NCBI GenBank assembly: GCA_038380435.1
Contig: JAWZYU010000013.1
Location: 7,526,401-7,590,400, forward strand
Source of the DNA: Ryuthela nishihirai
Lineage: Eukaryota > Arthropoda > Arachnida > Araneae > Heptathelidae
Length of the DNA stretch: 64,000 nucleotides
Reading direction: 5' to 3'
A program made the position numbers and the translations under genes. Below the pieces are notes generated by a model. That model saw only the letters and a list, made by a program, of their open reading frames with translations. It was not told the origin of the DNA and searched no databases. This document shows, one piece after another, positions 21,590 to 33,790 of the stretch. Within the stretch, counting starts at the first letter, position 1, and every line of letters starts with the position of its first letter.

Positions 21590-22818
21590 TTAGGTTGTTG
21601 CTAATCAAATGGCCGATTTTGCAGATGCACAAAGTTTTCAATGTTTTGAGGACTGAAAATGTTACCAGATGGTGTTTGTGATATGTTATAGTAAATCATG
21701 AAGTCTGCTTACAATAACACAGTAGCTATTTCACCAGTAGATTAGGTAAATGGATAGGTAAATGGATTGTAAAAGCTTAAAGGGAAAAATGGATCAGAGT
21801 CAAATTCGTGTTCTTGTCTTATATGAGTTTAAACTGGGACATAATGCTGCAGAGGCAACTCACAACATCAATGCAGCATTTGAGGAAGGCTTTTTGGGGA
21901 AGAAATTTCGATCAGGAGGCAAGCCATGTGGTCGACTCGAAGAAGCATTTGAATAATGATCGATTGAAGGCTTTAATTGAATCCGATGCATGCCAAATTG
22001 TACAAGACATCACAGGCAAATTAAGTATACATTACTCAACAGTTTCCTGGCACCTGGAAGACATTGGGAAAGTGAAGAAGTTGGATAAATGGGTTCCGCA
22101 TGAATTAACGGACCCTCATAAAGCACACTGACTTGAAGCGTGCACTTCCCTTCTCACATGAAACCAAAGGGATCCATTTTTGCAAGTTGTAATATGTGAT
22201 GAAAAATGGATCCTATGTGACAATCGTTGACATTTGCTCAATGGCTGGATGCTGTGGGAGCAACCAAACACATGACCAAGCCTAATTTTACCTGAAAAAA
22301 ATGATGGTGAACATTTGGTGGTCTCCAGCCAGTGTTATTCATTCTTAAAACTGGGTGAAACAATATATGCAGAGAAATATTGTGCAGAAAATGCATGACA
22401 AATTGTGCAAGAAGCAGCCAGCATTGGTCTATAGACATGGCATCCTACTGCTCCATGATAATGCTCGATTATCACATCTCACAAATAAGTCTGAAAACTC
22501 ATCAGTTACAGTATGAGACTCTTGCTCACCCAGCATATTCCCCAGACCTATTACCAACTGACTACCACTGCTTCAAGCATCTCTACCACTTCTTAGTGGG
22601 GAAAAACATTCAGCAATGAGATAGCAGTTAAAAAAGCCTTCAAAGAATTCATTGCTTTCAGAAACTCAGATTTTTCTTACCAATGACATAAACAGATTTG
22701 TTTCATGGTGGCAGAAATGTATTCAGTCTGCACATATTTTCATTAAGTTATTTTTAACAAAGTTATAGCTGTTGAATGTTTCGATAACAATCTGGCCATT
22801 TCATTTGAAACAACCTAA
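21590..22818 (+). mobile_element. mariner element, second copy of the TTAGGTTG family
   Basis: Ends TTAGGTTGTTGCTAATCAAA at 21590 and complement tttcatttgaaacaacctaa ending 22818. TA duplications at 21588-21589 and 22819-22820. Length 1,229 bp. Same family as 126-1418 by ends and protein. Confidence 0.93.
21789..22700 (+). pseudogene. mariner transposase, frameshifted
   Basis: It starts MDQSQIRVLVLYEFKLGHNA, runs through NINAAFEEGF, then lacks part of the helix-turn-helix. LKALIESDACQIVQDITGKL and IGKVKKLDKWVPHELTD follow (21808-22131 frame), then VICDEKWILCDNR with the first Asp (about 22190), LLHDNARL-like (about 22450) and HPAYSPDLLPTDYHCFKHL with the third Asp (about 22525). Stops after each block. 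Confidence 0.9.
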
Positions 22819-22820
22819 TA

Positions 22821-23034
22821 ATTGGTTATGAAGATGAGGATGCAATAGACAAACAGTCATGATGAGCACTTCTGATGGAAGATATTTTTGAGTAAGGTGA
22901 TGGATTCATCATGAAGTGATGGTTTCAGTGACTGTGGTCATACCCTACAGAGCAAACCAGACACCAGGTCCCACACCCCACAGACACTGTGTAGACACTA
23001 TACCAGAAGAGACAGTAGGTGCAAGTACTGTACT
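22821..23034. other. Intronic stretch, possibly outer part of repeat E
   Basis: No coding signal. It may belong to the same dispersed repeat as the following segment but I could not align it convincingly to the copy near 49.4 kb. Confidence 0.35.
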
Positions 23035-23465
23035 ATGAACATGGAAACTCATGAACCTCTACCCAGACTTGGGCAAGAAACTCACCATACTGCATGGTGG
23101 AGTCTATAGGAGCAGTCCACCAGCCAGCTGATTCTGGTGGAACCACCCCTATGACCTCCTACTTACCTGAAGCAGTGGCCCTTTAAAGTCCTGCCCAGCG
23201 CTGTGACAAATACACTCCCTAAAGGCAAAGTGATTAAAGAAGGAAAAAATAACTAGTCATGAGTGGAGGAAGACAGAAGAGGTACACTGAGACTCTTGGT
23301 AACTACCATGAGTCTCCTTTCCATGGACATTGGTTGAAGTGCATGGCAAAAATGCTAGTGAGTGTTTAAAATCCTGTGAAGGCAACTGAACCAGCAGAAT
23401 AATCTTCACAGTGTAGTTCCCTCACCATATACAGGAACTCACTCTGAGGAGCAAAAGGAAAAACA
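23035..23465 (-). repeat. GC-richer dispersed repeat E, copy 1
   Basis: Matches 49690-50100 along its length: accatactgcatggt / caccgttctgcatggt, cttacctgaagcagtggcc / tttacctgaagcagaggcc, ctagtcatgag, agccagcagaa, ttcacagtgtagttccctcacca. Function unknown; possibly a 5' region of a retroelement. Orientation follows the longest frame of copy 2. Confidence 0.6.
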
Positions 23466-23904
23466 ATTTTAAACATTCATTAATAGAAACCACATCTACA
23501 ACTAATGGCACACTTTCCTACATCCCAACAAGCAATTCCAAAATTTACACAATAAAACCTTTCCTTCTTGTTTCTCTTCCATTTCAGCACTTTTACATCA
23601 ATTCCATGCCTTCTTCTATGCCAAAAGAACAGAGATATTATCTGAAAAGCCTCTAAAACAAGGCTCTCTAACATGCAGCCCTCAAAGTCATTTTGTGCAG
23701 ACTGCAAGCAACTCATTCTATCAAAATCATGGTAGTGAATCGAGGTTTGTTATCTTGTCTCAAATGAGATGATCTCCTATGAGTATGGAGAATATAGCCA
23801 CATTCAGCAGAAGATGAAGCCAGTACAAATGAAATTTAGATTTACATTTTGATATTAAAAGTACCAAAATGTAAATCTAAATTTTATGGTATTAAAAGTA
23901 GGTC
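23466..23904. other. Intronic stretch, nothing recognised
   Basis: A 15-bp inverted word (aaatttagatttacatttt / accaaaatgtaaatctaaat, about 23831-23882) makes a small hairpin. Otherwise no signal. Confidence 0.45.
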
Positions 23905-25006
23905 TGTATGGTAGCTAGACATAAACTGGAAGGAGAGTTGTGTACCAATCTCCAGTGATGATGCACAGAACTGGTCAGGTCTAGCATCTAATGTCTGACC
24001 CCACCTTCTCATGGTGTAGGCCATTAGTACCTTTCAAAAGAGATATTCTCTTTTAGAAGCAAACAGAAGGGGAGTGCTGGCATGCTCAGTGTGACCTACT
24101 AATCTGGTCATCTATGGCCACTTTTTCTCAACCCTGCTGAGGAGTGGCCACTTCACAGTCCTGGTGCTGACCATTTATACCCATTAGACTGGAATGGTTT
24201 ATGACTTTGAGCTTGATTATTGATTTGCTATACCTCTGTTGTGGGCCTCTGTTGAGGGAGAATCTGCCACTGTATTTTTGGTTTACTTGTTGGCTGTCAG
24301 CCCTAGGTGAACAGAGGCACGGGATATCCTATATCAGCTAGTGGATAATCCTGATCAGAGTTCATCACAAGTACCTGAACTCTCACTTACCTAGTTGGGC
24401 ATCATCAATCCTAAACTGGAGTAATGTGTCTCAGGCAGGCCAAATGGCTCTTGAAAAGGTCCACTTGAAAAGGTGGTGCCTGAAGTTTCTACCAGCATCA
24501 GTGACTACAGCCTTCAGCGGAGGAGGGACAGGTTTTTGCCCCATGCCTGCAATCAGGGGGCTATTTGATATTGTTGGTCCTACCTCTCTCAATAAACCTA
24601 GTTTCTTTAAATATCCTACTAATCATTTTCTCTCTGCAGGTATGTGAAACATGAGGATGTTATACAGAGATTATTCTCTTGATATCCTCACATAGGTTGG
24701 TTGGTTGGCTGTTAGGGGTTTTATGGCGCATCAGCAGCTAAGCCCATAATGTGCCAAGCGAGACATATAAAAGGGTAAAAGACACAGAAACCCACAACCA
24801 GTCAAGACAGTAAAGGACAAAACCAATAAATGTAAAAACAATAAATATGTGTAAAGCAGTACATATCAAAATATAAAAGCAAAATCAACCAAGGTGTAAA
24901 AAACCCAGGTTGTACAGTGTAGAAAATGACAAAGCCATAAAATTACAATCAATTAAAATAACCTGTATAATGTAAAAAACCAAAAACCGAGGAAAAAAAA
25001 GAATCA

Positions 25007-28000
25007 TTATATAAAATAAGTCCAAGAGTAAGTGGCTCGGACGTACCCGATCCCAATGTGACCGGACACCCAACAGAAGAGAACAACAGTGGCAGCTGCC
25101 AAACAATGTAGTTGCTGGCAGATCTTGGAGAGAACAGGGTGAGGCCAATGCCTCACCAAAATCAAAGCCTGTAGCGAGCTAAGCGAATTGGTGTAGAGGA
25201 CATACTGATGATGACACTTAGATGCTATGTAATCTAAGGCAAGGCTGACAGCATGCAACTCTGCAGTGAAGATGGAACACTGCTGTGGGATCTGGTCTGC
25301 ATTGATTACATCACAGCAGATCATGGCTGATCCCACCGATCTGCCAGACTTCGAACCATCTGTGAAGACAGGAAAGTCCGGATGCACAGCACGATGGTTG
25401 GCAAAGTGTTGCCAATACACATAGATGGGTGTAAAGGCCTTCCCCATCCTGCAAAGGGAAAAATCACAGGAAGGGGAAATAGCAAGCCATGGTGGAAGTG
25501 GCTTGGCTGTCGACTGTGAGATGCTATTGAGATTGGTGGTAATGTCTTTCAGGTAATCTTGGACACACAAACCAAAAGGACAAATGGCAGTTGGCCAATT
25601 CTGGTATAATAATTCACACTGGGGACTGAAAACGCAGTCCCAAGTGGGATGGCGAGGCAGAGATCACAGATTAGCTACTTACTGCAGGGACAACTGCTGA
25701 TGGCAAATAGATAAGATGGTTTGTCGGTCTCAATGTAGAGATTGGACCGGTGAAGTGTGGAAGGCCCCTGTGCAAACACAGAGGGCCTGATGGTGGAGTG
25801 GGTCCAGCACCTTCACCACCGAATCCCGGACAGAGTTGTACACTTGGGATCCGTAGTCCAGTTTCAACCAGACAAGTGCACGGTAAAGGTGGAGCAATGA
25901 ACATCGGTCCGCCCGCCCCACAAGAGAGGGAGAGGACCTTGAGGATGTTCAAAGCCCACATGCACTTGGACCTGAGATGGTGAATACGAGGGAAGAAGGC
26001 CAATTTCCAGTCAAAGATGAGACCGAGAAACTAGATCTCTGCCACAATTGGAATGATGTTACCCCTGAGCTGCAGCTCGGGTCTAAATGAAGATTACGCT
26101 TGTGGCAGAAGTGCACACAAACAATCTTCTGTGGGGAGAACGAAAACCCATTGGCCATGGCCCAAACCGAGAGAATGTTCAGGACAGTTTGTAGTTGTCG
26201 CTCAATGAATTTCATTCTGGACGACGAGCAAAAGATGTTAAAGTCGTCAACATAGAGGGCATTGCCTACAGTCGGAGTAAGTTGTCGTGTAATGGAATTT
26301 GTCTTGACAGCAAAAAGCACAACACTCAGGACACAGCCTTGTAGCATCCCCTGTTCTTGGGGGAAAGGCGACGACAGAGCGTTGCTGACACAACTCCAAA
26401 AGTATAAGAGGATAAAAAATTTGCGATGAAGTATGTCATCTGACTTCTCAATCCAAAGCTATGGAGGTCATGAAGGATGCCGGATCTCTATGCAGTGTCA
26501 TATGCTTTTTCAATGTCGAAGAAAATTGACATCAGATGCTCTCAACATAAAAATAAATCCTGATTGCCGATTCAAGGAGGATGAAGTGGTTAATGTAGAC
26601 TGTTGCCTGCAAAAGTCACACTGGGTGTTCGAAAGAAGGTTATGGTGTTCTTGCCATCCATCTTCTGCACCTTATCCCACACAACCTTAGAATTGGTTGT
26701 GCAGGTCATAGAAGACATATTTGATCCAAGATTTCCTCTGGCACCGAACGAAAGGGGCTTTCACTCTTGCCCATTTGAATGTTACACAGTAGGGGACGTC
26801 AGATATTCCAAAACACCCCCCAAGCCTTGTTCTGATCCTTACGAGCTGCGGTGCAGTCGGGATTCCACCATAGTTTTGGGAACCATGGAAACCAAGTCGA
26901 GGTAGGAACAGTAGAGGCAGCTGCATAGATGATGCAGTCCATCATCTCCACCATTGTAACATTGATTGGCTCCTGGCTGCCAGAGCAGTCATCAAGTTCA
27001 CAGAGGAACTCGAAGTCACTACAGTCAGCCTGATCAAGCCTCCACCGTAAGACACCTGAAGGGCTGCAAGGCCCACCACAGGAGATGGTGCACACCACAG
27101 GGAGGTGATCACTTCTTTTTTTTTAATAATAATAATAATCTTTATTCATATTCATGTTAGTTATACAAAAGTTTAAACAAATGACCCGCAAAGCATCTGC
27201 TTATCTGCAGGAGAGAAGAAGAATAACGTTACATGAAAATACATAAGATATAGTTTAAAACAATGTCATCAAATTATATGAATTCCAGTGGAAGCTCCAT
27301 TGTGGTGGTTGAAATTTTTATTTAAAATTTAGTGCCTAGAAGAAAATTTTTCGTCTTATTTTTGATTTCTTTAAAATTGTTTAATAAAATAATTTCCCTT
27401 GGCAGTTGATTGAACACGCAAGGTATTGTATATGCCCTTGTACATTTCCCATAATTGTTTAATATTTTTAGAAGTTGGAAATAATTTTTGGATTGTAACC
27501 TTGTGTTTTTCCCATGAGAGATTTTAGATTTAAATTGATTATCAAAAAAATATTTTAAAGTGATGCTGTATTTGTAAAGGTTGTGAAAAGAGAGTACGCC
27601 TAGATAATTTAGTCTTTCTTCGCTATGATAAAATGAATTTCTTAAGTTGTATGGGATTATATTTTTAGCAATGGATGATTGAATAGTTTCTATTTTCTTT
27701 ATATTTGTGAGGTTAGTTGAGCCTTATATTGTCACACCATAGGTCAATATAGATTCACAGATAGCTTTGTAAACCAAAATACATGTCCATAAAGATTGTC
27801 CTCGACCTCCCACGTAAAGAGTGGAAGGATCGAGGAGGAGCAGATGGTCAGATCAACCGCAATGAAAGCGCGAGTCGGGGAGTGGAAACAAGTACTGACA
27901 TCCATGTTCAACAGGGAGAGTGTAGGATCCAATAGCCACTGCTCCAGGATCCACCCCACCCATTGGTGTCAGCATGGCCCCAAAGCAGACTGTGTTCATT

Positions 28001-28396
28001 GAAATCCCCCATGATGAGAAAAGGGGATGGTAGCTGTAAGACAAGTTCATCATGGTCTTCTCAGGAGATGAGACTCCCGGGTGGTAGGTAGACAGAGTAG
28101 ATAGTCAAAGAAAATCTCACAAAGAGGCAGATGGCAACCACCTCTAAGTTGGTGGTAAGGGGTATGACTTGGAATGGAGAATGGTTGCTCACAAGGATGG
28201 CGATACTCCCATGAGCTGGACCATCTGCATCCTGGTCCCAGCAAAAAAAACAGAAGTGCCGGATAGTGGGATCATTGGCTGTTTGCAAGTAAGTCTCTTG
28301 CAAGCACACGCAGATGGGCTCGTATGCCTTCAGGACGACCTTGATGTTAATATTCCTCTGGAATCCACGATAATTCCATTGCAGGAGTGTGGCCAT
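25007..28396 (-). pseudogene. I-like LINE ORF2 (APE, RT, RNase H), broken
   Basis: Domains in order: endonuclease LLQWNYRGFQRN and ICVCLQETYL (28396-28061); more APE and FTWEVEDNLYG (to 27786); after the nested insert SDHLPVVCTI and CGGPCSPSGV, then KLWWNPDC (27108-26799); RT QGCVLSVVLFAVK and the active-site box YVDDFNIFCSSS (26347-25949); thumb SLLHLYRALVWLKLDYGSQV (25921-25730); RNase H FTDGSKSG, ELHAVSLALDYI, YTNSLSSLQAL and WVSGHIGIG (25570-25007). In RNase H the third acidic residue, usually D in YTDSLSSL, is N. Multiple frameshifts; inactive. Confidence 0.87.
27116..27785 (-). mobile_element. CR1-like LINE 3' end, nested in the I-like LINE
   Basis: Read on minus, it opens FYHSEERLNYLGVLSFHNLY (after a Y..ICESILTYGV stretch), then YTIPCVFNQLPREI, a stop, a 3' UTR, and a (TTA)n tail (taataataataataatc on plus at 27124). 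It splits the host endonuclease between LYG and SDH, so boundaries are clear. It resembles the C-terminus expected for the LINE at 44.9-49.15 kb, which may be its parent family. Confidence 0.78.
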
Positions 28397-28594
28397 CTCA
28401 GGTCTTAGAAGAACTGGTGGACGACTTGCAATTTATTTTAACTGTTGCCTCATGTAGGAATTCCAGTGTTAAAACTTAGATATTCTAGGCTTGCAAGAGA
28501 CCAGATGGACAGGTAAAGGTGAGATACTTAAAAATATAACTTTAAATTTCTCTTTTCAGGCAGGGAAGATAAGAAGCATCTCTAAGGTGTAGGT

Positions 28595-30552
28595 TTGCTT
28601 CTCAGCAAACACGCCAGTGATGTTCTTGGATATGACTGCATTTTTGAAAGATTTCTTACAGGAAAATTTAAAACAAAAATTAAAGACTTGAATGTCATCT
28701 GTTGTTATGCTCCCACAAAGGACTCTGATGAGAACGAGAAATATATGTTTCATAGTCTGCTTCAGGATATTTTGAATTCTGTGAAGAAAGCAGATATTTC
28801 TCTTGTGCTAGGTGACTTCAATGCTAAAGTTGGTACTGACTCTAATCTTTGGGCAGGACTTTTAGGTCCCTTTGGCATTGGTTTTTCCAATGGCAATGGG
28901 GAACATCTCTTACAGGTAAGTAAATGGTTTGTGAATAACTAACACATACTACAAACACCGGAACATTTATAAATATACACGGGTTTCACCCGATGGGTTG
29001 CACAGGAATATGATAGATTGTATTTTAATTAACAGCAAATGGGCTAGTTCAGTTAGGAATACCAGATCATGCAGACATGCCAAAATTAGGTCTGATCATT
29101 ACCTGGTAAAAATGTCATGCAGCTGAAGCTTAAGAAATGTTGTGATAAGGTTAATAAAATTAGATTTAACATTAAATGTCTCAAAGATCAAGATATGGCC
29201 AAAGCACACTATGATAGGCTAATTAGCCATTATGACAATTGTGGTTTGCTTACTGCTGAAGTTGAGAAAGAATGGGATCAGTTTAAACAGGCTTTTCTTG
29301 AAGTCAACAGTACTCTTTTGGGTAAAAGGGAACAGAGGAAACAAAATTATTTAAGTGATAAGACTATGGAACTTTTACTGAAAGAAGGAAGTGCATGATT
29401 AATATAAATCAACACCCTACTACTCCTAACAGAAGGCATTACAACGAGGTTAATAAATGTGTAAAGGATCAGTTAACAGCTGATAAGAATCTTTGGCTTG
29501 ATAGCTTGGCTGACAAAGCTGAGGAAGCAGTTAGACAGCACATCAGCAGAGAACTGTACCAGAGAATTAATGTTTTATGTGGGAAGTAACAGATACACAG
29601 GGATTAAGGGATAAACATGGCAAGGTGGTTGAAGGTGAGGATTCTGTGATGGCTAGGTGGGCTGAGCATTTAAGAGAAGTTCTAAATAATGTGATTATTT
29701 CTACTCCCATTGTTTGTAATGATGACAGATGCATTACTGGCTTTAATGTTAGCTCTATAATACAGTCTGAAGTTATTTTGGCTGTTTCTAAATTTAAACT
29801 ACATAAATCCCTAGGGATAGATGAAATTACTACTGAAATGCTTAGAGCTGGAAATGTTTCGATTACCACATGGGTAACTGAAATTTTGAGTATCTTTTAC
29901 GATAAAGAAATTGTTCCTAAGGATTTTTACCAGAGCTATTATTATTCCTATTTTTAAAAAAAGGTGATTGCAGTTCTTGCGATAACTATAAGGGCATCAG
30001 CCTACTTTCTGTTCCAGGTAAAGTTCTTTGCATAATTGTATTTAATAGAATTAAGAATCTTGTTGGTCAATTGAGTGATGGCAGTGTGGATTCAGAAGTG
30101 GTAGGTGATGTGTAGTTCAGTTTTTTTCACTTAGGCAGATTCTTGAGAAATGTATAGTTTTAGAAACCTGTGATTACTAGCTTTGTTGATTTCAAAAAGG
30201 CTTTTTTTTGCTCAATAGAATTAAGAATCTGGTTGACGGGCAATTAATTACGTGATGAGCAATGTGGATTCGGAAGTGGTAGGGGATATATATGTACATC
30301 AGATATTTTCACTCAGGCAGATTTTCAGAAATGTTTCGAGTTTCAGAAACCTTTGGTTGCTAGATTTGTTGATTTGAAAAAGACTTTGGACTCTGTTAAT
30401 CGTCATAATTTGTGGTTGATTGTGAGATCACATGGTATACCTGACAAGTTAGTTAACATAATGAAAGCTCTCTATAATAACACTGAGTCATGTGTGAGGG
30501 TTGGTAAGGTTTTTAGCAATTGGTTCAGCATTACTTCTGGAGATTTATTTTC
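28595..30552 (+). pseudogene. RTE endonuclease-reverse transcriptase, frameshifted and truncated
   Basis: The endonuclease reads LNVICCYAPTKDSDENEK, DISLVLGDFNAKVGTDS and later RSDHYLVK-like. The linker reads EVEKEWDQFKQAFLEVNSTL and EEAVRQHISRELYQRINVL. RT palm words are VPGKVLC and FVDLKKTLDSVNRHNLWL, then IPDKLVNIMKALYN. The D of FVDFKKAFD is changed in this copy (FVDLKKTLD keeps it; flanking residues differ). Frame changes occur at about 28940, 29398, 29589, 29957 and 30230. Confidence 0.85.
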
Positions 30553-30574
30553 GAAAATTAGTGCATTTTTTAAG

Positions 30575-31863
30575 ATCCCATTAGGTTATATGTCATTTTT
30601 CTTTTATTATTTTTTGTTGTTTTAGTAAAAAATCATTGAGCTTTTACTGTTTTCTGAAAATGAATGTCTCGGATATGGAAGCAAAATAGACTTCCTTGCT
30701 AAGGAAATCTGCCGTCATGTGGAAGGGCAATTTTGGGAAGGCTTCCCCTCTGCTAAACTCCCTGTGAACATTTTACCTTCCCCCCTCTACAAGAATATAT
30801 ATATATTTTTTTTAAATTAGGAGTTTTTATGTTTATATTGAATAATTTTATAGGCAACCCCCCACCCCACCCTCAGTACTTTGGTTGTGCCAAACAGACA
30901 AAACGTTTTTTTTTCACTTTTGTGCAAACTTTTCTGCACTTACCCAAGATCACCAAACTTCAACACCCAAAGGAAAAAAATTAATAATGTTCAGTAAAAA
31001 AAGGCAGTCAAGAAAGTTTTTTTTTTCTATTTCATAACCAGTTCAGAAAATCCCATGAATGTGAGAAGTCCAAGTCACTTTGTATAACACTAGCCGAATT
31101 TAAAATATATGATACTGAAAAGAATCATTAAAAGAAATAAAAATCATATTTCAGGTTGAATATTATATTATTTGGGAGGAAATTTCCTTTTGATAAATAT
31201 ATAATTTAAACATTTTTATTCATCAGGTTTTCCAAAATGAAGCCTTAATTGTGTAGTGTGATCTTCCCCCCCCCCCATATCACATTGAAAAAGGCTTATT
31301 AAAATCAATATACTCGTAAATTTGTTTATATTATTTTTTAATAAAATTTGTAATTAAATTCTGTTTAATTTGGTATCTAACATGACCTATTTCTGTTGAT
31401 TGTTTTTTTTAATTCTAAAGTTGACTTGTTTATCTGATTCAGCAGAATTAGCTAAAAGCCTGGAATTTTATCAAAGTATGGTACTGAGAACACAATACAA
31501 AACAAGAGAAATATGTACTTGAAACCAAAAAAATAATTTTTTTGTTATTCATAAATAAATAGCCTTTCTATTCATGTGCATTATAATCATTTCTGTCTAT
31601 TAGTTTTTTTTTTAAATAAATTTTTATTTGTGTTCCCAGATGCATTTTTTTACTACATAACTCTAAAAAAAGTCCTATTAAAATAAAACTTTGTCTTTTT
31701 TGTTAAATACTTTATTTTCAAAAAAAACCAGAATTAAATACCGATTAATTTGCCATATAACATGCCATAATTCTTTTCATTAGTTATTTGGCAAAAAAGT
31801 TTTAAAGCAATTTTTTTTGGCTGAGCATAGGGAGAAAATAGCTTGGCCTCTGAATGGAAGGTG
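30575..31863 (+). repeat. Second copy of piggyBac-like interior repeat S2
   Basis: Runs parallel to 12615-13837: cccatta.gttatatgt, atggaagcaaaatagac, cccctctgctaaactc, gttttccaaaatgaagcc, gagcatagggagaaaatag. The right end ggaaggtgttaa keeps a ggaaggg-like terminus and TTAA (31864-31867). The left end is lost where the RTE stops at 30552. A run of 13 C at 31266 replaces a T run of the other copy. Confidence 0.7.
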
Positions 31864-32828
31864 TTAAAGGAATTGAATATTTTTTATCTTTTTTTTCACA
31901 GTTCTTTAGTGTTTTCTAGATAAGTTTTTCAGTTTTTACTTAAATTATCTTGTTTTTAAAGCAAAAATAATTTTTCATAACACTACTTTCTGTAAGCTTA
32001 GAGTTTGCAGATTAGCAAAAATTTAAGTGCGCCTCCACACTTGCAGCTCTGCAAGGACGAGTTTTCAAAGACTGTGCATCTTCTGGAATCGGTAGTCAAG
32101 TGTCGCTTCCTCTCCAATGGCTACCACATGACCGCAGCTGGAGTCGGTTCTATTTTCACCGCATGGTGCGCAAGCGACCGTAAGCAAGGTCCAATCAAAT
32201 AGTCGCTGACGAATGACATTGCTAGAACAGTCAGGCGAAAGTAGATAGTGAGAATTTGGAGATATTACACTAACAGAATATCTGCATATATAAATCTTTA
32301 ATGTTAAGAGTTTTTCTTTTGCAGCCACCCATAAGTTTTGGAAATGTTTGGGAGTAGGGTTTTTTCTAGGAATAGTAAAAATTGTAAAAATGCACATAAA
32401 ATTTGAAACATATACATTTTGAGTGATTCCCCCCCCCCCTTTAACTATACTTCTGAGCATAAAGCCAAATTTTTAAATTTAACAACTGTTGCACTTGATG
32501 ATAAGGAAATTGATTATTTACACAAAGGAATGAAATGGAACACAATGCACTCCATAATAATGTATATAAGAAATGTTTTGGTATGCTGATTTTAACGTAT
32601 TATTATGCATTATTTAATTACCGTTTTCTCTAATGTAAGCAGTATGTTTTCCTGATTACTATGTTGAATATCTGAAACTTGAAACAAATTTATAAATATT
32701 TATGCAATTGTAAAGTTAAGATGATCCAAATAATGCCGTTCTGCATTACATGTATATGCCTATGATTTTGATCCTGTCCTGACATTAATTTTTAGTGTAA
32801 CAAATAATATGCAACATATTAGGCAGTA

Positions 32829-33076
32829 AGCCGTCCCATAGTCGAGTGGTTAGCGCGCTTGGCTACTGATCTAAGGGTTAAATCAGAACTAGTGTTATTT
32901 TTGCAATGTAAATTACACATGGTACGAGCCCCGGGTAAGGCTTGGATGTATGTGTTGTTTTTCTGTTGAGGTCCTGTCATCCTCACAGACTTTCTATTAT
33001 GGCATATAAACTGACAGGCACCTGTCAGACCTCTGTAGCAAGCAGCTGCTTGAGGGGGTATTTATTTTTTTATTTA
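32829..33076 (+). mobile_element. SINE family T, copy 4, with an internal insertion
   Basis: Head gtcgagtggttagcgcgcttg, then after gatctaaggg about 45 bp of foreign sequence replace the acctgggttc part, and gagccccgggtaaggc resumes. B box is therefore broken. Body and TATTTATTTT tail intact. Confidence 0.85.
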
Positions 33077-33239
33077 GGCAGTTGGTATGGACCTTTAGAA
33101 ATTTTAAATGGAAATAATTTACCTATATTATATTACATTAATGCTATTTAAATCCCATTAAAAATATAGAGGAAAAGTGCTAGAGAAAATTTTATGAAAA
33201 TGGTACAGTGTTCTTGTTTGAGCTTTACCCTTCGATTAT

Positions 33240-33790
33240 TTTTCCCAAACAGTCTGATGGATTGTTTACTTCAAAAGAAGTTGTCAGTCATTGCTGTTAG
33301 TGCAATATCTCAACACTCTACCACCGAAATTTTGAATTTCTACATAAACAGGTCACTTGCAATATTCCTTTAAAGTTTCACATTTTGCAGATTTAGCATT
33401 GTCTAAAGATGGAAAAAGTACTTGAGGATTTGAAAATGTGGAACATAATATTTCATCAGTAATTATTCAATGATATTTTCCAATTATCTTTTAAAGCAAA
33501 AAATTCTCCCTACACTAATCGAATATAATGCAGAAATTCAATATTCAATTCATTGTTATCAATGCAAACCTCATGGCATTCATATTCCACCACCAAAATT
33601 TCCAGCCTACATTCACATTAAAATTTTAGTTTTCAAAATTTTCCATCGTTTATTAGAGAGAGCCATTAAAACTTTTGGGAGGTTTGAAAAAGTGCGAATC
33701 ATCATAATAGTTCATCAATCTTATCAAACCCAAAAGGAATTTTTAAATTTACCCCTACAAACAAAAAAAGTTGTGTCTACAGACAAACCA
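33240..33790 (+). repeat. Satellite S1, about two diverged monomers
   Basis: ccaccgaaattttgaatttct (33321) and ccaccaccaaaatttcc (33587) are 266 bp apart, matching the S1 period at the left edge of the window. The 149-codon frame at 33470-33919 runs through it and is not a gene. Confidence 0.6.

Larger units (their letters stand above)
24695..28447 (-). mobile_element. I-like LINE inserted in RTE copy R2
   Basis: Its 3' end (24695) carries ggttggttggttggctgtta / ggcgcatcagcagct, the ccaaccaacc-type tail common in arthropod LINEs with RNase H. Near-matching target words flank it (CCTCACATA at 24686-24694, CCTCATGTA at 28448-28456), and RTE sequence resumes in register outside. It is 5' truncated in the endonuclease N-terminus or just upstream. 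A CR1-like fragment is nested at 27116-27785. Confidence 0.85.
23905..30552 (+). mobile_element. RTE LINE copy R2, interrupted by a 3.75-kb I-like LINE
   Basis: Left part 23905-24694 is 5' UTR plus the start of the reading frame. The right part from 28448 continues it exactly where R3 and R4 do (aattccag..ttaaaacttagatattct, ttgcaagagaccagatgg). The copy then runs through endonuclease (28595-28942), linker (29117-29957) and RT (30353-30552) and stops at ITSG of the RT, lacking the YADD box and C-terminus. A direct repeat near 30000-30300 duplicates part of the early RT (aagaatcttgttggtcaattg / aagaatctggttgacggg). Dead. Confidence 0.85.
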
